Positions 16,301 through 23,829 of a DNA stretch of 64,000 bases are shown here, in pieces. Numbering within the stretch: position 1 is the first letter of the stretch; each line of letters begins with the position of its first letter. Position numbers and translations under genes: made by a program. The notes below the pieces were generated by a model. That model searched no databases. It saw only the letters and a list, made by a program, of their open reading frames with translations, and was not told the origin of the DNA. The stretch is taken from contig JAPPBX010000043.1 in assembly GCA_026702755.1 (NCBI GenBank), positions 17,072-81,071 of the forward strand, written 5' to 3'. Origin of the DNA: Candidatus Poribacteria bacterium (GTDB taxonomy: Bacteria; Poribacteria; WGA-4E; WGA-3G).

Positions 16301-19300
16301 TTATGCGATAATCAACCACGTCACCAATTTGAAATCACCAGTGTCTTTAGGTGCTTTGGATGCTGGTGTGAGTTTTGCCTCGCGGGGACTTCCGCTCTTC
16401 AAAACTTGGCTCTGGGTCTTTGTATGCGCCCGTGTGATGTGCGAAATGACGGTGTCTAAAAGTTTGTTGTAATGTACCATGTTATCACCGTATTCCGTCT
16501 CTTGGTCAAACCAGAGACACAAATCATCTATTGTGTCCTCCTTGCCAACCGCAGATGCTTCAAATAGATCCAACACCTGTTTGGCATTGATACACCCGTA
16601 ACGGATATCCCCGCTGTTTCGGATATAAACGGCATAGTACGGATGGATGGGACTGGCGGTTTTTTGCTGTTTATCCGTGCTTGCGTTTGTTTGCTGCAGA
16701 AAGAAGATAACACCCTTTTCCGTAGGGTTATTTTCGTTGTTGGTAACGGCATAAGCACCATCAGGTGTTGCCTCAAGTTTCGCTCTATTTCTTTCGAGAT
16801 ATTTGAGGAGTTGCGCGAAGAAATAATCTAACGTAAAGTCGCTCATTACCACATTGTCAGAGAGCTCATCTAAATCAAGCACCTCTTCACGGAGCCGTTC
16901 CAATTGCTGATCCCGGAAATTGAGTTCCATCTGTGCCTGTTCATAAACCGATTCATTCAACGGGTCGTCATCACCACTTGCGGTCGCATCAGCGAGTGCC
17001 ATACGGGATTCAACGCGATTTCGTAAACGGAGATAGACCTCCATATCTTCGGTGGGCCAATAGTTAATCATCTTGACGGCGACGTTATTGCTCCCGATCC
17101 TGTCAATCCGTCCAAACCGTTGAATGATACGGACGGGGTTCCAGTGTATATCGTAGTTGAGGACAGTATCGCAATCCTGAAGGTTTTGCCCTTCTGAGAT
17201 ACAGTCTGTCGCAATAATCAGGTCTATAATGTCGCTTGCGTCATCAGAACGTCCTCTTGCGCGTGGAGCAAAGTTTGTTAGGATATCGCTGAATTTATTT
17301 TCTCCGGAGGTCGTTCGCGTCATATCTCCAGAAACCAGTGCCATATTCAGATCTAATTCCGATGTGAGTTCGGACAAGTTATCATAAAGATATTCTGCCG
17401 TATCCTTGAAGGTGGTAAAGATGAGCAACTTGCGATTAGGGTTTCCATCCTTATCTTTCGTAGGGTTTAGTGCCTTGTCTCGAATATGCTTTTTAATCTC
17501 TTTCAGTTTTCCATCTCTTTCTGGCGTGATGGATTTCACTTTTTCTAACACAGCCGTTAGGGTCTGTTTATCTTGAATGATGTCCTGTTTCCATCGGGTG
17601 CAATCCAGCTCTTTTAAATGGTAGGGATTTCTGGCACGATTGATTAAAAATTCCTCATCGTCTTCATCGTCATCAGGAAGGACATCGGCGGTGTCTGCTA
17701 TATTGCCCTTTTTCTCAAAGCGTTCAATCTTCTCCAGCATTTCATCGTGTTTGTTGATGGTGCGTTCAAGTGTTTCAGAGAGGGAGTGCGCAGAACTTTC
17801 CAGCCGTTTGAGGAAGTTGGTCTGCATCATGCCGATAAGGAATTTCTCGCGGTCTGCTTGGTTGAAACGGAATTTCTGTTTTTCATCTGCCAACCGCTGT
17901 TTTGCTGTTTCATCGACAACATAACTTGAAGGTCTATAGATGGATAGCTCGAAATCACCTATCTGATCCGCCAACGCTTTATATGAAAGTTGACCTGATA
18001 GGTCGGTGGGTGGATGGCAGTTTACTGGGTCCAGTTGTGTAGGGAATTCACCGATTTTTTCTATTTCTTCGGCATAGTATTTTATGATATGCCTTCGGGA
18101 ACGCGCGATAGAAACGCCGCCGAGCAATTGGAAAAAGTCTACGCCTAAAGTATCAAATAATTCTGTTTTATCTCTTGTGCCATCTTTTAGTGGCTTTTCT
18201 TCCCATGCCTTGAAGGCTTTTTGTGCCTGCTGTATTAAAGTACGGATATTGCTAACCCCTAAACTGTTTCTAAAGACATCCTCGCGTTTTTCTGTCATGA
18301 GATATATCTGATTGCGGAGGTCGGCGAGTGAAGTATTTACCGGTGTCGCGGAAAGCATCAGTACTTTGGTTTTTGTGCCTTCCTTGATGACCTCCTCTAA
18401 GAGGCGGGAATAGCGGGTGTGGCGGAAATTACCATCTTTGTCCTCACGGGGTTTGCTATCGTTTCGGAAATTGTGCGATTCGTCAATAACAATCAGGTCA
18501 AAATTTCGCCAATTGAAATCTGCCAGATTGACACCGCCAGAATCACCGCTATATCTGGATAGGTCGGTGTGGGATAGTAAGGTGTATCCGAATTTGTCAT
18601 CAAGGAACTCATTAGATGCTTGTGAATTATGTGCCGGATAGAGTGCCCAATTTTCGCGAAGTTTTTTCGGACAGAGGACAAGGACGCGTTCGTTTCGCAA
18701 TTCAAAAAATTTGATAACAGCGAGTGCCGTGTAGGTTTTTCCTAACCCGACGCTGTCTGCTAAGATGCAGCCGTTGTGTCGCAACAATCGAGCAATAACA
18801 CTTTTCGCTCCCTCTTTTTGAAAGTCGTATAACTTGTCCCAGATTTTTGTGTCGTATAGATGTATATCCTCAAGGGTCTGTTCGTTTGTTTTTCGGGTCT
18901 CAATTTCTTCACGGAACAGTTCGTATAGGGTTTTGTAATAGATGAGTTCTGGTGGGTGATCTTGCCCGATCTGCTTCAGTTTTGCCAGCACTGTCTCTTT
19001 GACATCTTCAACCAGTTCATCGTTATTCCAGAGTTCATCAAACCACGCCTTGAGGTCAATCCGGTCGCGGTCGCTATCCACCTCTAAGTTGAGTTCAATG
19101 TTGCTGTTATTTGAACTGAGTCCGAGTCCGCGTACCGTAAAGTTGGAGCTGCCGAGAATTGCTTTGTCAACGCCGTTATTGGCGATATGGTACATCTTCC
19201 CGTGTATCAGATTTGCGTCGCGGGTTGTGCGGATGTCTACCTTCTCTTTTATCCATTCGGCACACGCTTTGGCAATCGGTTTCTGTCGGAGTTGCTGGTT

Positions 19301-19576
19301 GAGTTCTAAACCTGTATCCGTTATGTCAAACGCTTTTTTATCTGTGTTATTCGGATCCATACGTTTGACAAAATCGGGATCACCGAAAAGAAAGCGGAGT
19401 TCCTCTATTTTGTTGAGGGAATGTTGCATCTTTTCATAAGCGTAGATGGTGAAGTAGGCAGATACGATGGAGAGTGCGGAACCGTTTTTAATTTCCTGTT
19501 GTAGAAAATCGTGAACTGTGTCACGGAGAAGGTTGTCTCGGATGCCGGATTTTAGGGATGCGTTTTTATTTGACAT
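16301..19576 (-). CDS. PLD-domain / SNF2-type helicase fusion
   Basis: 1091 residues from the ATG at 19576; an ORF extension upstream overlaps the Uma2 gene and is not used. Residues 1-200 are a phospholipase-D-like nuclease domain with HGKMYH at 125-130 and GSSNFT at 142-147; the classical HxKx4D aspartate is absent, as in BfiI-type nucleases. Residues 245-500 form a SNF2/DEAD ATPase: Walker A ADSVGLGKT 273-281, DESH 365-368, SATPVN. A long helical insertion precedes the helicase C domain (LLIFTTFKDTAEYL, ISEGQNL, QRFGRIDRIGS). Such fusions accompany DNA methyltransferases in restriction-like islands; the Eco57I-type gene lies 1.7 kb downstream. DISARM uses a related helicase (DrmD), but drmA, drmB and drmC are missing. 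Confidence 0.88.
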   Translation of the reverse strand: MSNKNASLKSGIRDNLLRDTVHDFLQQEIKNGSALSIVSAYFTIYAYEKMQHSLNKIEELRFLFGDPDFVKRMDPNNTDKKAFDITDTGLELNQQLRQKPIAKACAEWIKEKVDIRTTRDANLIHGKMYHIANNGVDKAILGSSNFTVRGLGLSSNNSNIELNLEVDSDRDRIDLKAWFDELWNNDELVEDVKETVLAKLKQIGQDHPPELIYYKTLYELFREEIETRKTNEQTLEDIHLYDTKIWDKLYDFQKEGAKSVIARLLRHNGCILADSVGLGKTYTALAVIKFFELRNERVLVLCPKKLRENWALYPAHNSQASNEFLDDKFGYTLLSHTDLSRYSGDSGGVNLADFNWRNFDLIVIDESHNFRNDSKPREDKDGNFRHTRYSRLLEEVIKEGTKTKVLMLSATPVNTSLADLRNQIYLMTEKREDVFRNSLGVSNIRTLIQQAQKAFKAWEEKPLKDGTRDKTELFDTLGVDFFQLLGGVSIARSRRHIIKYYAEEIEKIGEFPTQLDPVNCHPPTDLSGQLSYKALADQIGDFELSIYRPSSYVVDETAKQRLADEKQKFRFNQADREKFLIGMMQTNFLKRLESSAHSLSETLERTINKHDEMLEKIERFEKKGNIADTADVLPDDDEDDEEFLINRARNPYHLKELDCTRWKQDIIQDKQTLTAVLEKVKSITPERDGKLKEIKKHIRDKALNPTKDKDGNPNRKLLIFTTFKDTAEYLYDNLSELTSELDLNMALVSGDMTRTTSGENKFSDILTNFAPRARGRSDDASDIIDLIIATDCISEGQNLQDCDTVLNYDIHWNPVRIIQRFGRIDRIGSNNVAVKMINYWPTEDMEVYLRLRNRVESRMALADATASGDDDPLNESVYEQAQMELNFRDQQLERLREEVLDLDELSDNVVMSDFTLDYFFAQLLKYLERNRAKLEATPDGAYAVTNNENNPTEKGVIFFLQQTNASTDKQQKTASPIHPYYAVYIRNSGDIRYGCINAKQVLDLFEASAVGKEDTIDDLCLWFDQETEYGDNMVHYNKLLDTVISHITRAHTKTQSQVLKSGSPREAKLTPASKAPKDTGDFKLVTWLIIA

Positions 19577-19589
19577 AGATGCTTCAACT

Positions 19590-20207
19590 TTAATGAGAAA
19601 ATAGGACGCGTTCGTATATTTCTTGTAAAGGCAGCTCGCAGTGGATGGAGGTGAGTGGTAGGCTTTCTTCAAGTTTTTGGAAGTCGGTGAAAATCCAGTC
19701 CTTTCCTGTCGTAGGTGCAGTTCCCTGTTTTTCTTGGCGGCGGTGGTGTTCGACAAGTACTTTGTCTTGGGCGACGAGGACGTATTCCTGCAACGACGCG
19801 AGGTGTCGGTAGTGTGCGAATTTTTCGCGTCTATCATAAACTTGAGTTGAAGGCGAGAGTACCTCTACCAAGATAATGGGGTTGAGAAGTGTGTCAAAGA
19901 CATCGTCTTCAAAGCGCGGTTCTTCACAAACGACAACGACATCTGGGTAGAAGTAGGAGGTTGTCGTAGGTGTGCTCACGCGCATCTCGTTCGCGTAGGT
20001 TTCACATTCGCTGCCTCTTAATAAAGTGCGGAGTTCACCAAAGATATTACCTGTAATCAGATTATGCTCGCGACTTGCACCGGACATCGCAATTAATTCG
20101 CCGTTTATGTATTCGTGTCTGATTATTTCTCCGGTTGGCAGTGCTTTGCGTTCAAAAGCGATGTATTCTTCGGGTGTAAGGCGTGTTTGTGTTGCGGGGA
20201 TTGCCAT
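19590..20207 (-). CDS. Uma2 family endonuclease
   Basis: 205 residues from the ATG at 20207, which has GGAGG 6 bases upstream. Uma2 (DUF820) features: RLTPEEYIAFERKA, then RHEYINGELIAMSGASREHN, then SYFYPDVVVVCEE with the first acidic residue, then NPIILVEVLSPSTQVYDRRE with the catalytic Glu, and ASLQEYVLVAQDK. The start lies within the 3' end of the AbrB-type gene (56-base overlap), so the two are co-translated. It ends 13 bases before the PLD-SNF2 helicase start, so it may belong to the same transcript. Role unknown; a toxin-like part with AbrB as antitoxin is plausible but unproven. Confidence 0.87.
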   Translation of the reverse strand: MAIPATQTRLTPEEYIAFERKALPTGEIIRHEYINGELIAMSGASREHNLITGNIFGELRTLLRGSECETYANEMRVSTPTTTSYFYPDVVVVCEEPRFEDDVFDTLLNPIILVEVLSPSTQVYDRREKFAHYRHLASLQEYVLVAQDKVLVEHHRRQEKQGTAPTTGKDWIFTDFQKLEESLPLTSIHCELPLQEIYERVLFSH

Positions 20208-20511
20208 GATTTCCTCCGGATGCAGTTTTCTTCTGTTTGTCATATTCTTCCTGTCGAAGCTCAGCAACTGCGCGTTCAACATCTTGATAGACTTCTTCTT
20301 CGCTGATACCTCTATTTTGTTCGTGGACGTTATTCATTACTTGTAGGAGTTTTTCCCAATCTTCTGATGTCACTAATTTTTGGGGCGTAATCACGACGGA
20401 ATCACCTTCAATTCGAGCATCCACAACATCGCCCTTTTTAAGTCCTAAACTTTCTCGGATTGGTTTAGGAATGGTTATTTGTCCATGTTCGAGGATTTTA
20501 GCAATTGCCAT
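20152..20511 (-). CDS. AbrB/MazE/SpoVT family DNA-binding protein
   Basis: 119 residues from the ATG at 20511, with AAGGAG 8 bases upstream. The N-terminal swapped-hairpin AbrB domain reads AKILEHGQITIPKPIRESLG followed by LKKGDVVDARIEGDSVVITP, close to the family consensus. Residues 50-100 are acidic and helical (ISEEEVYQDVERAVAELRQE), typical of a toxin-binding tail. The 3' end overlaps the Uma2 start by 56 bases. It most likely autoregulates this operon and may neutralise the Uma2 protein. No PIN-domain toxin is adjacent. Confidence 0.87.
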   Translation of the reverse strand: MAIAKILEHGQITIPKPIRESLGLKKGDVVDARIEGDSVVITPQKLVTSEDWEKLLQVMNNVHEQNRGISEEEVYQDVERAVAELRQEEYDKQKKTASGGNHGNPRNTNTPYTRRIHRF

Positions 20512-20655
20512 ATTTTTGCTCCTTTTTGGATGATTTTCAATAATTGGTGTATTTTTAAGTATAAAGCATTTTTGGTAAATAGTCAACCTGTTCGTTGCGT
20601 CAGGATCGTTCTCTATAACCATTCAGTGATTTTCTGTATACAACTTCCCAATATG

Positions 20656-20664
20656 TGGTATACT
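20656..20664 (+). promoter_or_regulatory. possible extended -10 element for lactonase gene
   Basis: TGGTATACT fits an extended -10, 53 bases before the ATG at 20717; no good -35 is seen. Divergent AbrB-type gene starts at 20511, so this gap holds promoters for both directions. Confidence 0.3.
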
Positions 20665-20716
20665 GTTACGGAAACTGAAAGCGTTCTGCTGTTAGAACAA
20701 CTTGGAGGAAATTTGT

Positions 20717-21691
20717 ATGAATACACCACCAGAAAGAAAGTGGGATGGGACGGTTGTCCGCTATCCGGATCCGGCGATTGAGGTGCTGGATCCTCGTTTT
20801 GGAAAATATAAAATCGGGAATTCCGTTGTTGAGCGGTTATGGACGGGGTCGCGCTGGGCAGAGGGACCTGTCTGGTTCGGGGATGGCGGTTACCTGCTTT
20901 GGAGCGATATTCCGAACAATCGGATTCTGAAATGGGAGGAATCCACGGGTCAGGTAAGCACCTATCGTAAGCCGTCTAACTATAGCAACGGACACACGCG
21001 CGATCGGCAGGGGAGACTCGTCAGTTGTGAACACGGGGCACGGCGCGTTACACGAACCGAATACGACGGCACGATTACCGTGCTGATGGACAGTTTCAAT
21101 GGGAAACCGCTCAACGCTCCGAACGACGTGGCGGTTCATCCGGATGGGCATATCTGGTTTACCGATCCCGGATACGGTATCATGCTCAACTACGAAGGGC
21201 ATATCGCCGAATTTGAACTGCCAACCTGTGTTTATCGTCTCAACCCAGATACCGGAGACGCAACTGTCGTGATAGATGAACTCGAAAAACCGAACGGCAT
21301 CTGCTTTTCACCCGATTATGATAAACTCTATGTCGTTGATACAGGTGTTACACATAAAGAAGGAACGCCGCGGCATCTCTTCGTCTACAATGTGATAGAT
21401 GGTGAGCGACTCGGCGATCAAGAGGTCTTCTGCGATATGTCCCCGGGGATTGCTGACGGTATTCGGTGTGATGTTGATGGAAATCTCTGGGCAAGTGCGG
21501 GTTGGGTTGGCGACGGCTACGATGGTGTGCATGTCTTTGCGCCAGATGGAACACGTATCGGACAAATTCACCTCCCAGAAATCTGTGCAAATCTCTGTTT
21601 CGGTGGTGTAAAACGGAACCGATTGTTTATGATGGGAAGCCAATCTCTTTATTCGGTTTATGTAGAAGCACAAGGCGTGCCGCTTTTTTAG
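20717..21691 (+). CDS. SMP-30/gluconolactonase family protein
   Basis: 324 residues from the ATG at 20717 with GGAGGA 7 bases upstream; an in-frame TTG at 20702 lies on that site and is rejected. The six-bladed propeller family signature is clear: EGPVWFGDGGYLLWSDIPNN at blade 1, then NGHTRDRQGRLVSCEHGARR, then LNAPNDVAVHPDGHIWFTDP (metal-binding Asn and Asp), then KPNGICFSPDYDKLYVVDTG, and ADGIRCDVDGNLWASAG. These enzymes hydrolyse sugar lactones with a divalent metal. No signal peptide, so cytoplasmic. It is followed closely by a methyltransferase gene but the two are separated by an interspersed repeat. Confidence 0.88.
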   Translation: MNTPPERKWDGTVVRYPDPAIEVLDPRFGKYKIGNSVVERLWTGSRWAEGPVWFGDGGYLLWSDIPNNRILKWEESTGQVSTYRKPSNYSNGHTRDRQGRLVSCEHGARRVTRTEYDGTITVLMDSFNGKPLNAPNDVAVHPDGHIWFTDPGYGIMLNYEGHIAEFELPTCVYRLNPDTGDATVVIDELEKPNGICFSPDYDKLYVVDTGVTHKEGTPRHLFVYNVIDGERLGDQEVFCDMSPGIADGIRCDVDGNLWASAGWVGDGYDGVHVFAPDGTRIGQIHLPEICANLCFGGVKRNRLFMMGSQSLYSVYVEAQGVPLF

Positions 21692-21717
21692 TCGGGATTA
21701 CAAATCCCCCCTACAGG

Positions 21718-22554
21718 ATGATGAACACAGACAACCTTGAACGTATCAACTGTCCGATTTGTGAACGCGATGAGGCGAAGCTGCTCTTTAATAAGGATTC
21801 TCTATCGGTGGTCGCTTGTAAGCAGTGCCGATTGCGGTATGTTAATCCGCGAGTCGATCGTCAGACGCTTGAATCGGAGTATATTGAGACCTATTATCCA
21901 CCTGATAAAGTGGATCGCATCCAGACAGACAGTATGGAATGGCTGCAGATGACGGAGCGTCTCACGGAATTAGAGAAGCGGCATCGGAACAAAGGACGAC
22001 TGCTGGATGTCGGGTGTGGTATCGGTACCTTTCTTCACCTCGCGCGAGAACAGGGGTGGGAATCACACGGCGTTGAACCTTCCAAGAGCGGTAGTAGTTT
22101 TGCAAAAGAAGAGCATAAACTGGATGTGCAGTGTGGAGACCTTTTTGATGCTGATTTTCCGCCCGCACACTTTGACGCAATCACGCTCTATCATGTGTTA
22201 GAACATATCTCTGAACTCAATCCGTTTCTCAGTGAGTTACGCCGGATTCTGAAACCTGCAGGAACTGAGGAAAAGGCAGGCACCTTGGTCATTGAAGTCC
22301 CGAACGGTGAGGGGCTGCAGAGCCGTCTCCAGAAAGCGGATTGGCCTTATGTCCATCCGCGGGATCATCTCTACTATTTCTCTGCGCACTCCTTGCCGAA
22401 ATTGCTTCAGAAGCACGGTTTTCGTAACATTAAGTTGGGAAAACCGAAGCGCGTTAGTCCATCAACAGGAGTCCATTTCGCGCTCCGTCAAGCGGCAACT
22501 GCTGCACTCGTCCAGTTTCACTTGGGCACAGTGATTCGGGTGTACGCAAGTTAG
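21718..22554 (+). CDS. class I SAM-dependent methyltransferase with N-terminal zinc-ribbon-like motif
   Basis: 278 residues beginning MMNTDNLERINCPICERDEA; the two adjacent ATGs (21718, 21721) are equally possible. The N-terminus has CPIC and, 20 residues on, CKQC, a zinc-ribbon as in Methyltransf_23-type small-molecule or glycan methyltransferases. The SAM site is LLDVGCGIGTFLHLAREQGW, followed by HGVEPS, and motif IV is ITLYHVLEHISELNPFLSEL. The C-terminal WPYVHPRDHLYYFSAHSLPK segment is typical of family 23. It may act on a glycan or secondary metabolite. The ribosome-binding region coincides with an interspersed repeat (GGGATTACAAATCCCCCCTA, 21694-21713), leaving a weak AGG close to the start. 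Confidence 0.85.
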   Translation: MMNTDNLERINCPICERDEAKLLFNKDSLSVVACKQCRLRYVNPRVDRQTLESEYIETYYPPDKVDRIQTDSMEWLQMTERLTELEKRHRNKGRLLDVGCGIGTFLHLAREQGWESHGVEPSKSGSSFAKEEHKLDVQCGDLFDADFPPAHFDAITLYHVLEHISELNPFLSELRRILKPAGTEEKAGTLVIEVPNGEGLQSRLQKADWPYVHPRDHLYYFSAHSLPKLLQKHGFRNIKLGKPKRVSPSTGVHFALRQAATAALVQFHLGTVIRVYAS

Positions 22555-22564
22555 TGGACGTGCG

Positions 22565-23032
22565 TTACGATGAAGGTGCTTGATAGGAGAACGTTTGGAT
22601 GACATCGTTCATGAGGAGACGCTGCGCGATGGTCTCAAGAATTTCGGCGTTCAGGGAACCTGTCAACCAGTACTTATGTCCCGTCCGCACAGTGGTGATA
22701 TCTGTGATGCCTAAGTCTTTGATGCCTTTGACAGTGCTATCGCCCACTGCGTCAGTGACACCGGCTTTGAATTGTACCTCAAGTGTCCAACCTGTTGCGG
22801 GGTCGTTTTGAGCGGCGAAAGTGTATGCTTGTGTGATAGGATCGGCGAGGAGTTCAGCACCAATTCGGTCAATAGTTTGTGCATCGAGCGCGCCTTCGAT
22901 CCAGTAAACCGTGGCTGTGCGGACAGAATGGATGCCACTGATGCCGAGGTCGGCGATGTCTTCAAGAATGCCCTGTCCGACCGTGTCGGGGACTTCGGGT
23001 TTATAATAGACTTCAACTTTCCAATTATTCAT
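22565..23032 (-). CDS. tandem PurS-like protein (two PurS domains in one chain)
   Basis: 155 residues from the ATG at 23032 (weak ribosome-binding site; a longer start at 23119 adds a basic tail). Two homologous halves of about 75 residues each fit the PurS fold. The first has WKVEVYYKPEVPDTVGQGIL, then LGISGIHSVRTATVYWIEGA, then LLADPITQAYTF. The second has WTLEVQFKAGVTDAVGDSTV, then LGITDITTVRTGHKYWLTGS, then LLMNDVIQTFSY. PurS is normally an 80-residue dimer/tetramer subunit of FGAM synthase (with PurL and PurQ) in purine synthesis. A covalent dimer is unusual. No purL or purQ is nearby, so a PurS role is inferred only from the fold. It converges with the methyltransferase gene (11-base gap). 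Confidence 0.75.
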   Translation of the reverse strand: MNNWKVEVYYKPEVPDTVGQGILEDIADLGISGIHSVRTATVYWIEGALDAQTIDRIGAELLADPITQAYTFAAQNDPATGWTLEVQFKAGVTDAVGDSTVKGIKDLGITDITTVRTGHKYWLTGSLNAEILETIAQRLLMNDVIQTFSYQAPSS

Positions 23033-23410
23033 GGTTTTATAGTTGCTATTTCTGTAAATAGAAATTCCTCTGTCTTTTTGGGATTTTTTCAATTGTACGA
23101 AAAATTTCGATAAAGTCAAATTAAAATCACGTTTTCTTGTGAAAGATGTTATAATGGTAACCTATATACAGGCAGTGTTTTGTATATACACGCAGTGTTT
23201 TGTAAAAAAAAATAAAATACTGTTCTATCCATTTTGAATTTAGGATAGGTTCGTAGCCGTGCGATTTACCGCACTGCTTCGCAGTGAGAATAGGTCAACA
23301 ACGGGCAATAAATGGTTTTCGTATGACAAACCAAAGCAGCCCTATGATTTGAAAGCACACAAAGTACTATATTTTAGCGATACCCTTAATCCGATGCAGA
23401 GGTAAGAATC
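23033..23410. other. gene-free region upstream of UPF0175 gene
   Basis: No supported frame. It contains two adjacent 20-base direct repeats (see 23163-23202), an A-rich run (AAAAAAAAATAAAATA, 23204-23219) and a small hairpin GCACTGC-TTC-GCAGTG at about 23270-23285. Confidence 0.5.
23163..23202. repeat. two adjacent 20-bp direct repeats
   Basis: TATATACAGGCAGTGTTTTG at 23163-23182 is followed directly by a copy differing at one base at 23183-23202. They sit in the divergent gap between the PurS-like and UPF0175 genes and could be an operator. Confidence 0.75.
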
Positions 23411-23695
23411 ATGTTTTCTATTACATTGGATGTCCCCACTGAACTTTCAACCCCTCTTTCTATCTCTGGCTATAATCGAGAAAAACTGACTGAGGAAGCG
23501 AAACAGTTGCTTGCAATTTCGCTTTTCGAGCGTAACATTCTCTCTTTAGGGCAAGCTGCCAAATTGGCCGAACTACACTTATGGGATTTTATTCAGATTC
23601 TGAATCAGCAGGACATTCCTATTGCTGAATATGATGATGAAGAAATCCAACAGGAATTGAAGATGGTCGCATGCTTAACACAGCAAACAAAGTAG
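23411..23695 (+). CDS. UPF0175 family antitoxin-like protein
   Basis: 94 residues. UPF0175 features: an N-terminal beta strand (MFSITLDVPTEL), then REKLTEEAKQLLAISLFERN, then ILSLGQAAKLAELHLWDFIQ, a ribbon/HTH-like DNA-binding pair, then LNQQDIPIAEYDDEEIQQEL. In the family the gene precedes a PIN-domain (DUF3368) toxin and is thought to be its antitoxin. Here only a C-terminal scrap of the toxin survives directly downstream (23702-23791), so it is an orphan antitoxin. AGAGGTAAGAATC precedes the ATG. Confidence 0.87.
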   Translation: MFSITLDVPTELSTPLSISGYNREKLTEEAKQLLAISLFERNILSLGQAAKLAELHLWDFIQILNQQDIPIAEYDDEEIQQELKMVACLTQQTK

Positions 23696-23701
23696 CCGAC
23701 A

Positions 23702-23791
23702 TTGCTATTACAACTACTACAAAAAGGCTTCCGACTCAGCAATAGATTGATCGATGCAGTGCTTGAAGAGGCGGGCGAACCTCTTTTGTAG
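23702..23791 (+). pseudogene. C-terminal remnant of PIN-domain (DUF3368) toxin
   Basis: Directly after the UPF0175 stop, the frame reads LLLQLLQKGFRLSNRLIDAV and continues LEEAGEPLL before TAG. This is the typical C-terminal end of DUF3368 PIN toxins (leu-rich helix, KGFRLS, hydrophobic helix, EAGE). The catalytic part, about 120 residues with the four acidic residues, is missing. A deletion has removed the toxin and kept its last 29 codons. Confidence 0.75.
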
Positions 23792-23829
23792 CGAAGTGCT
23801 TTTTTAATTATGAATAAGGACAGTGAAAA

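Noticed and set aside
8814..19576. Classical Thoeris or class 1 DISARM system
   Set aside because: No ThsA-like partner, and no drmA, drmB or drmC genes; only single components resemble these systems.
19577..19837. N-terminal extension of the PLD-SNF2 helicase
   Set aside because: Overlaps the well-supported Uma2 gene in another frame and lacks family similarity; start at 19576 is used.
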